A stretch of 12,204 bases of DNA from an uncultured Bacteroidales bacterium (lineage in GTDB: Bacteria; Bacteroidota; Bacteroidia; Bacteroidales; F082), in NCBI GenBank assembly GCA_905234765.1, contig CAJOIF010000050.1, positions 1 through 12,204 of the forward strand, in the 5' to 3' direction. The notes under the pieces were generated by a model. That model was not told where the DNA came from and searched no databases. It was given only the letters and a program-made list of their open reading frames with translations. Made by a program: the position numbers and the translations under genes. Of the stretch, positions 7,202 through 12,204 are shown piece after piece. How positions within the stretch are numbered: the first letter of the stretch is position 1; each line of letters begins with the position of its first letter.

Positions 7202-8896
7202 TCAACGTTCTCTCCTATCAATCACTTCCTTCAGCTTGTATCGGTCGCCCGTGGATTTGCCGATGGCATCGATGAATTGTTGGTCGTAACCAGGCGTGTC
7301 ATAGCCCCAACGAAGGAACTGCCCGTTCTTGTCGGTGCGACGCACGACTTGGTCGTTGTATTTCACAATCAAGTACTTCGCCAATTTGTCCCAACGCTGC
7401 ATCATCATATCGGTATAAGCGATGCTTTTCTTGTTGAGGTAACTCTGTCGCTCGGCGGGCATCATGCCGCTGATGGCAACGAGCACACTATCCTGGTCGG
7501 CGAAATAATAGTCCTCCAGCTCCTTTTGTGCCGCTCTCAGGTCGCCAATCATCATGGAATAACGCGGATAAACCATATTGGCCACCCAGTTGTTCATCCA
7601 GAAGGCCGACTTGTCGCTGAACTCTGCGCGCGGATTGTTCTCGGGACGGAAGGCGTCGGGCACTTGCGTGATGCAGCAATAGAGTGGCACATAGGCCACC
7701 ATGTTGGCATCGTCGCAGTTGAACCATGTAATGCCGCCCACATCGTCAGGCAGCCATGAGCGCATCTGGCAAGTCATGGTGAAGCCACTTTGTTGCGTGG
7801 CAATGGGACGCTCGCGGAAATACGGGATGCTGTCGCTGTCCTTGTAGTGCATGGGCAGCGGGCGGATGGGCATGCCCCACGGACCGGCGGTCATGTCGGC
7901 GGTCATGTCTAATGGCGTGCCTTCGAAGTGGTCGCGCATGTCGTTTTGTAAGTCACGCATGGAAAGCGGCTTGTCGGGCTTAATCCACAGCGGCAGGTGG
8001 TCGCATTGGTCGAAGTCGCCGTTGATGTAAGGCATGTATTTGTCCATCTCCTCGTGGCTGTAATGATGGCTGAAGAAGCTCCACACGCGTGCGTCGGCGT
8101 AGCGCACGTTTTCGAAGTCGATGGGACAATAGGCGTCGCGAAACGAGAAGTCCTCGTCCTTGCCATTGAAGAAGCCTTTTTCACGTGCAAAAGAAATGAC
8201 ATCGTAGGCATAAACGCATTCTATCTCCGGTTTATTGATTTTGGCAAGTTGCTTGCTATGGATACTCCTTCCCTTTTCTTGTGGGAACTGCCTGATTCTG
8301 CTTAGGTTGGCATGGGCACAGATGCAGTCGTCGGGGATGCGCAATGCCACCCACACGGCGCCTTTGTTGCCAGGCCCCTTGCCGATAATCTCCATGATCC
8401 AAGCTTCGTTGGGGTCGCATATGGTGAGCGTCTCGCCACTGCTGTTGTAACCGTATTCTTCCACCAGCTCTGCCATGCATTTGATGGCTTCGCGGGCTGT
8501 TGCCGAGCGCTGCAATGCCAACCGCATCAGGCTGAAATAGTCGAGCAGGCCTTCGTTATTGACCAATTCCAAGCGTCCATCGAAGGTGGTTTCCACAATG
8601 GTCACCTGCTTTTCATTCATCAGGCCGACGACGTTGTAGGTATACTCCACCTGTTTCACATATTGGCCTTCGTGGGACGGTCCCCAACCGTGGATGGCGA
8701 TGAGTTCGTCAGGATTGTGTCTGCCCGCAGGACTGTATGACAGCGAGCCAGAGAACCCGAAGCCGTCGCAGTTGTAAGAGCACATCACGCTGCCGTCGGC
8801 AGAGGCTTTTTTGCCTACGATGAGGTTGGTGCAGGCCAAGGCGGGCTCGACGAAAAGGGCAAGTAATAAAAGAATAATAAGATAGAAGTTTTTCAT
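7202..8896 (-). CDS. Secreted C69-family dipeptidase (Ntn hydrolase)
   Basis: A 564-residue protein with a signal peptide: Lys2, a hydrophobic core at about 4-16, and a type I cleavage site Ala19-Leu20-Ala21. Cutting there exposes Cys22 as the new first residue. The next block, CTNLIVGKKASADGSVM, is the N-terminal signature of the C69 (PepD-like) family, whose nucleophile is precisely the N-terminal cysteine. Export would therefore also activate the enzyme. Other family-like blocks include VGLMNEKQV, GETLTICDPNEAWIMEIIG and a C-terminal helical region. The protein would act in the periplasm, releasing amino acids from dipeptides. Length fits secreted Bacteroidota members of the family. The ALA-Cys site resembles a lipobox only weakly, and the lipoprotein reading would block the nucleophile. 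The gene is richer in G+C than the PLD gene 41 bases upstream of it; whether the two share a transcript is unclear. Confidence 0.93.
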   Translation of the reverse strand: MKNFYLIILLLLALFVEPALACTNLIVGKKASADGSVMCSYNCDGFGFSGSLSYSPAGRHNPDELIAIHGWGPSHEGQYVKQVEYTYNVVGLMNEKQVTIVETTFDGRLELVNNEGLLDYFSLMRLALQRSATAREAIKCMAELVEEYGYNSSGETLTICDPNEAWIMEIIGKGPGNKGAVWVALRIPDDCICAHANLSRIRQFPQEKGRSIHSKQLAKINKPEIECVYAYDVISFAREKGFFNGKDEDFSFRDAYCPIDFENVRYADARVWSFFSHHYSHEEMDKYMPYINGDFDQCDHLPLWIKPDKPLSMRDLQNDMRDHFEGTPLDMTADMTAGPWGMPIRPLPMHYKDSDSIPYFRERPIATQQSGFTMTCQMRSWLPDDVGGITWFNCDDANMVAYVPLYCCITQVPDAFRPENNPRAEFSDKSAFWMNNWVANMVYPRYSMMIGDLRAAQKELEDYYFADQDSVLVAISGMMPAERQSYLNKKSIAYTDMMMQRWDKLAKYLIVKYNDQVVRRTDKNGQFLRWGYDTPGYDQQFIDAIGKSTGDRYKLKEVIDRRER

Positions 8897-8937
8897 ATTG
8901 GTTGATATCGTTTTGAATCGATCATATAGAAACCTGT

Positions 8938-9846
8938 CTAATCAGTTTTTTGATGAAAAGCTTTGTTGTATTCAAAAATCAACTCTTCGATGCTAAAATT
9001 ACTTTCTTTTGATAATTTCCTAATTCTAGATCTAATAGCTTCTTGTGTCCTTTTATATATCGCTGCTAGTTCTCTTATACTTTTTCCTTCGACAACAAGT
9101 TTTATTAGTTCATCATCCGATTGTTTATCCCAAGGCAAATAAGCATTTTTGTACTTCTTTCTTTTTTCTTCAACAGAGTACTTGCGTTTTTCATTTTCAA
9201 TAGTTGTTTGTCCAACCTTTACTGATTCCAACACTATTTCCCGAGCCGACAATTTAGATTTATCAACAAGCACTAAATTGTTTTCTTTATATAGTGAATC
9301 GAATAATTCAACGGAGTCCACATATCTCTTTTCCCCTTTTATCACACGATATCTTGGCACTTTAGCATAAACTACATTTCCCCAATCCTCAATAATTCGT
9401 TCAGAATAATTTGTGGTTTCCAGATAGGTGTTACCTCGAATCAGACTGCCGTATTCTATATTGTTCTTAATTGAATACTTGTATAGGTTTAAAGAGGTGA
9501 TAACTCCTTTATTCTCATTAGCATAATACTTTGCATGAAGATTAGTAAGACCAACCAATCTTATATTAGGAAAGCTCTTCCATATTTCAAGTTCTTTCAG
9601 ATTCTTATATTCTGATACCGCTTCGATATTATCATTATTTATCATCTTGCCTTTTCCTTCTTTCCATTCTTCCCTGAAAACAACTATGATTTCTAACTCT
9701 GGAAGAGATACCTTTTGCAAAAGCAAACTTTTAATACTGTCACTCAAATTAATATATGGAGAAATCAACAATAGTTTTGTTTTCGCTTCTCTTATGATGG
9801 ACTCTATCTCATTGTCTAAATTGGATCCAGTTAAGAATTTTGTCAT
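8938..9846 (-). CDS. PLD-fold nuclease-like protein with C-terminal HTH/SANT-like region
   Basis: A 302-residue protein with one phospholipase-D-type motif: H104-x-K106 in LHAKYYANE, followed by VITSLNLYKYSIKNNIEYG (115-133), the conserved Ser-x-Asn and Asn-x-Glu stretch of the bacterial family. The third position of HxKx4D is Glu111 rather than Asp. The N-terminus (about 1-60) gives the usual strands of the fold (KLLLISPYI, LEIIVVFREE). With a single motif the active form should be a dimer, as in Nuc-type nucleases and the restriction enzyme BfiI. Residues about 238-278 (LPWDKQSDDELIKL, then SIRELAAIYKRTQEAIRSRI) look like a helix-turn-helix or SANT/Myb-like DNA-binding segment. A DNA nuclease with its own targeting module, perhaps for restriction or defence, is plausible but unproven. 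The gene is clearly richer in A+T than its flanks and lies 63 bases after the broken four-helix-bundle gene. Confidence 0.8.
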   Translation of the reverse strand: MTKFLTGSNLDNEIESIIREAKTKLLLISPYINLSDSIKSLLLQKVSLPELEIIVVFREEWKEGKGKMINNDNIEAVSEYKNLKELEIWKSFPNIRLVGLTNLHAKYYANENKGVITSLNLYKYSIKNNIEYGSLIRGNTYLETTNYSERIIEDWGNVVYAKVPRYRVIKGEKRYVDSVELFDSLYKENNLVLVDKSKLSAREIVLESVKVGQTTIENEKRKYSVEEKRKKYKNAYLPWDKQSDDELIKLVVEGKSIRELAAIYKRTQEAIRSRIRKLSKESNFSIEELIFEYNKAFHQKTD

Positions 9847-9909
9847 TTTGTTTGGGTTTTGGATGTGGATTTCGATGGTTACTTTTCTTTCTTGTTTGAA
9901 AGCAGTCCT

Positions 9910-10573
9910 TTATACTTTCTTTGAAAGTTCTTCTATCTTGTTTTTTAGTTTTGAGTTTTCCTTGCGAAGAATTTCAATCTCTTTCATAGCAGCTTCCAAA
10001 GCTTCTTTTTGGCTACCACGAAAACCAAGGCGAGCAGCAGTCATTCGTTCCCGAAGACCGCCTTCCTTTATGAATTCATCCTCCTTTTTCTTCTGATAAC
10101 TCATCATCATTTTGTCCACCATCCTGCAAAGAGTAATAGCGGTGTTGGACATTTCTTCATCATCCCAACGATCAAAGAATAATTCATAATCTTCAAGTTG
10201 GTTATGCTCTCGGCAATAAGACAAGAGCATGCCCCTGTGCCCATTGCGTTAATTTGTGGCTTTTGATGTAGTCTTGGTAATCCTCCAGCAACTCTTGGAT
10301 ACTTGATCTGGCAACATTCAGCAGTTTTAGTTCCATCTCCATGGAGGTCACCCCGTCTGCTGAACCTTCAACAATGTTCTGTTTTCCTGAACGAGCAGCT
10401 TGAACCATTTGGTCAACCGTCCTATCGCCAAAAGCAGGCAGGAAACGTTTTGTAAAGACATAAGTCATCTGATAAAGAACAACAGTTTTTTGGTAGAACC
10501 AGAGATTCTTCCAATTGGTCTGTTTTCTTAATACAGATTCAATTCTTTCCGCTGCTTCTAGTTGATTTGCCAT
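9910..10573 (-). pseudogene. Four-helix-bundle suffix-domain protein, frameshifted
   Basis: Two overlapping reading frames look like the two halves of one gene. The first (10573 to 10202, 123 residues) has the family core: WFYQKTVVLYQMTYVF, then DRTVDQMVQAARSGKQNI and VEGSADGVTSMEMELKLLN, ending in a frame tail after HKLTQWAQGH. The second (10230 to 9910, +1 frame, 106 residues) carries what is normally the C-terminal half: SYCREHN, a helix with AITLCRMVDKMM, EFIKEGGLRERMTAARLGFR, then a Leu/Lys/Glu-rich coiled-coil tail. The frames overlap by 29 bases around 10202-10230, so an indel near the GGGGCATG stretch (10227-10234) or a small deletion is likely. The tract between TQW and SYCREHN seems short compared with homologues as I remember them, which favours a deletion. 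Such proteins resemble the S23/bAVD four-helix bundles and have no settled role; no reverse transcriptase is nearby. A TCTAGA array lies 26 bases upstream of the start. Programmed frameshifting or a sequence error remain possible. Confidence 0.8.
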
Positions 10574-10599
10574 TATAGTTTCGTTTTCAAACTACCCAA

Positions 10600-10632
10600 T
10601 CTAGATTTTCTAGATATTCTAGAACATCTAGA
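10600..10632. repeat. Four TCTAGA hexamers at an exact 9-base period
   Basis: The palindromic hexamer TCTAGA occurs at 10600, 10609, 10618 and 10627, each start exactly nine bases after the last, with AT-rich three-base spacers (TTT, TAT, ACA). The array lies 26 bases upstream of the four-helix-bundle start codon and 27 bases from the nearby palindromic repeat. Possible readings are a cluster of operator sites for a repressor of the downstream gene, or a short tandem repeat at an islet junction. Confidence 0.8.
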
Positions 10633-10659
10633 AATCTTATCTCAAAAATTGTCGTCCTC

Positions 10660-10687
10660 GTAGAGACGCGCCATGGCACGTCTCTAC
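10660..10687 (-). repeat. Palindromic interspersed repeat, copy 3
   Basis: Left arm GTAGAGACGCGC, centre CATG, right arm GCACGTCTCTAC on the plus strand. The arms are identical to those of the copy at 2182, including the single C/A mismatch; only the central four bases differ (CATG here, ATAT there), and both are self-complementary. It starts 24 bases past the etfA stop and would form a hairpin with one U-G wobble at the 3' end of the etfBA message. A short T-run follows about 12 bases downstream on the minus strand, too far for a standard terminator. Confidence 0.85.
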
Positions 10688-10711
10688 AAAGAACGACATT
10701 TGTTCCGAGAA

Positions 10712-11713
10712 TCACTTCTCGATCTCTTTCTTCAGTCTCTCCGTCAGCATAGGAACAATCTTGTGCAGATCTCCGACGATGCCGAGGTCGGCGACGCTGA
10801 AGATGGGCGCGAACTTGTCCTTGTTGATGGCGATGATGAAGTCGGACTCTTCCATACCGGCCAAGTGCTGGATGGCACCGCTGATACCACAAGCCATATA
10901 GAGGTTCGGGCGGACGGTCTTACCCGTCTGACCCACCTGACGCTCGTGAGGCATCACGCCGTTGTCGACCATGGCACGGCTCGAGGAGACTTGTCCGCCA
11001 AGCACATCGGCCAAAGCCTGCAACTTGTCGAAGCCTTCCTTGTTGTGGACGCCACGACCGCCAGAGACCAAAATCTTGGCATCGGCGATGTCGACCATAG
11101 CCTTGTCCTCCTTGATGGTCTGTACGAGTTTGACTTTGAACTTGCTCGTGTCAAATTTCGGGACGAAATTTGTTACAATGCCTTGGCGGCCTTCTTGGCG
11201 CTGACGCTTCTGCATCACACCAGGACGCACCGTCGACATCTGCGGACGGGTGTTCGGGCAAATGATGGTGGCCATCAGGTTGCCGCCGAAAGCGGGACGC
11301 GTCATGCGGAACTGCGGCTCGCCGTTGCTCTTCTCGTCGCTGACGACTTCCAGACCGGTCTTCAGACGCGAGGCGATACGCGGAGCCATGTCACGGCCGA
11401 TGGTGGTGGCACCATAGAGCACGATGTTGGGATGGCGTTCCTTGACGATCTGGTCAACGACCTGCGAGTATTGCTCCGACAGGTAGTCCTTCAGCTCGGG
11501 CACATCGGCAACGATGACCTCATCGGCACCGAATTCGATCAGCTTCTGGGCCTGGTCTTTCACATTGTAACCCAACAACATGGCGACGACTTTCTCACCG
11601 AGAGCGTCAGCAAGGTCGCGGGCCTTTCCTAAAAGTTCGAAAGCAACGGATTGGATGTTACCTTCACGCTGTTCTGCGAAAACGAATACGTTCTTATAAT
11701 CTTTCAATTCCAT
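10712..11713 (-). CDS. etfA: Electron transfer flavoprotein, alpha subunit
   Basis: A 333-residue EtfA, the FAD-carrying partner of EtfB. The N-terminal adenine-nucleotide-hydrolase-like domain (about 5-185) includes YGATTIGRDMAPRIASRL (100-117) and RPAFGGNLMATI. The C-terminal FAD domain shows the family motifs in order: SGGRGV (217-222), SSSRAMVDNG (243-252), QVGQTGKTVRPNLYMACG (259-276), ISGAIQH (277-283), AINKD (295-299) and VADLGIVGD (307-315). The heterodimer shuttles electrons between acyl-CoA dehydrogenases or other flavoenzymes and the redox pool, in some anaerobes with electron bifurcation; the sequence as read by eye does not decide that. The start overlaps the end of etfB by 20 bases, so translation is probably coupled. 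Codons are strongly biased to G/C at third positions, suggesting high expression and producing long meaningless open frames on the other strand. Confidence 0.96.
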   Translation of the reverse strand: MELKDYKNVFVFAEQREGNIQSVAFELLGKARDLADALGEKVVAMLLGYNVKDQAQKLIEFGADEVIVADVPELKDYLSEQYSQVVDQIVKERHPNIVLYGATTIGRDMAPRIASRLKTGLEVVSDEKSNGEPQFRMTRPAFGGNLMATIICPNTRPQMSTVRPGVMQKRQRQEGRQGIVTNFVPKFDTSKFKVKLVQTIKEDKAMVDIADAKILVSGGRGVHNKEGFDKLQALADVLGGQVSSSRAMVDNGVMPHERQVGQTGKTVRPNLYMACGISGAIQHLAGMEESDFIIAINKDKFAPIFSVADLGIVGDLHKIVPMLTERLKKEIEK

Positions 11714-12203
11714 GGCTGTAACTGATGTGTTTTTCTTTCAGTTTGTTGACAATCAGCTCAACGGCCTCTTCCTCGCTCACTTCGTGAACCTCGCCCGGGG
11801 CCTTCATGGCCTTCGGGAAGCTCTGGAACACCTTGGTGGGAGAACCGCTCAGTCCGAGCTTGGTCTCATCGTAGTCGATCTTATCGGCACCCCAGACCTC
11901 AACCTCGCGGTTGTAGGCCTCGACGATGCCGCTGACGGTCATGTAACGAGCTTCGAAAGCCGAAGCCAGCACGGTAAGCAGGCACTTGCCTTCCACTTCG
12001 AGAACCTGGACGCTGTCCTCGTTCTCTTTGTGGACTTGCAGGTTGCCGTTGGGCAACAGTTTGGCGTCGCAGACGTATGTGACCTGAGGCAGACCGAGGT
12101 GCTCGGCCATTTCAGGACCCACTTGTGCGGTGTCGCCATCGATGGCCTGACGGCCGGCGATGATCAAATCATAGTCCAACGAGCGGCAGAGACCGGCGAT
12201 GGC
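11694..12203 (-). CDS. etfB: Electron transfer flavoprotein, beta subunit (5' end outside the window)
   Basis: The reading frame is open to the right edge of the window, so the N-terminus is missing; 169 residues plus the stop are present. A TTG at 12179 lies inside the domain and is not the start. The signature DYDLIIAGRQAIDGDTAQVGP near the left of the fragment is the classic EtfB block that binds AMP and contacts the flavin domain. It is followed by the family's antiparallel strands (VTYVCDAKLL, CLLTVL) and the C-terminal arm ending SHGIERL that wraps around EtfA. It precedes etfA in the same direction with a 20-base overlap, the usual etfB-etfA order in Bacteroidales. The promoter lies beyond the window. 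Confidence 0.96.
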   Translation of the reverse strand, partial: AIAGLCRSLDYDLIIAGRQAIDGDTAQVGPEMAEHLGLPQVTYVCDAKLLPNGNLQVHKENEDSVQVLEVEGKCLLTVLASAFEARYMTVSGIVEAYNREVEVWGADKIDYDETKLGLSGSPTKVFQSFPKAMKAPGEVHEVSEEEAVELIVNKLKEKHISYSHGIERL

Positions 12204-12204
12204 A

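Noticed and set aside
7277..8740. Several open frames of 100-160 residues antisense or out of frame within the C69 peptidase gene
   Set aside because: They overlap a well-supported gene with a signal peptide and catalytic Cys, and their translations are low-complexity shadows.
9910..10573. Accessory variability determinant of a diversity-generating retroelement
   Set aside because: The four-helix fold resembles bAVD, but there is no reverse transcriptase, template repeat or variable repeat in the window, and the gene is broken.
10673..11632. A 319-residue open frame on the plus strand opposite etfA
   Set aside because: It lies fully antisense to a clear EtfA. The strong third-position G/C bias of etfA leaves the opposite frame free of stops, and its translation is rich in His, Asp, Arg and Leu without recognisable motifs.
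12177..12179. TTG at 12179 as the etfB start
   Set aside because: The frame continues open to the window edge and the EtfB signature begins immediately at this point, so the true start lies outside the window.

Overview
The window reads as chromosomal DNA of an anaerobic member of the Bacteroidota, most likely the order Bacteroidales. The evidence is the phylum-type promoters (TTTG or TTG, 19 bases, TAnnTTTG), the lack of Shine-Dalgarno sequences, a DUF3127 protein with an SSB-like tail, a 'four helix bundle suffix' protein, and oxygen-defence and ETF genes typical of gut anaerobes. I cannot name a genus from sequence alone.

Left part (1-2947): the 3' end of a NuoE/HndA-type [2Fe-2S] subunit on the plus strand faces a three-gene minus-strand cluster across a palindromic repeat and a bidirectional terminator. 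The cluster reads rubrerythrin, rubredoxin, then a four-domain flavodiiron protein (flavin reductase, rubredoxin, metallo-beta-lactamase, flavodoxin). Together these form a reductive peroxide and O2 (or NO) removal unit, with rubredoxin domains as electron carriers.

Centre (3032-7107): a compact divergent promoter region separates rubrerythrin from a DEDDh 3'-5' exonuclease whose -7 box ends five bases before its ATG. A 273-base AT-rich gap with a very good promoter follows, then a probable two-gene operon of a DUF3127 OB-fold-like protein and mnmE. MnmE carries about 40-50 more residues than usual in its G domain. A coiled-coil DUF2130 protein converges on mnmE with two bases between the stop codons.

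Right part (7202-12203): all genes are on the minus strand. In transcription order they are etfB (cut by the window edge), etfA (overlapping etfB by 20 bases), a palindromic repeat, a 9-base-period TCTAGA array, a frameshifted four-helix-bundle gene, a phospholipase-D-fold nuclease with a C-terminal DNA-binding-like region, and a secreted C69 dipeptidase. The PLD and four-helix genes are visibly richer in A+T than the etf and peptidase genes and look like an acquired islet.

The most notable non-coding signal is one 28-base palindrome family present three times (149, 2182, 10660), each copy 10-24 bases past a stop codon. Two copies share one asymmetric mismatch that becomes a G-U wobble in the transcribed RNA, with paired changes in the centre. 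I see no CRISPR array, tRNA, rRNA, transposase or reverse transcriptase. I found no clearly new multi-gene system. The best candidates for a second look are the repeat family, the TCTAGA array with its broken four-helix gene, and the PLD/HTH protein.
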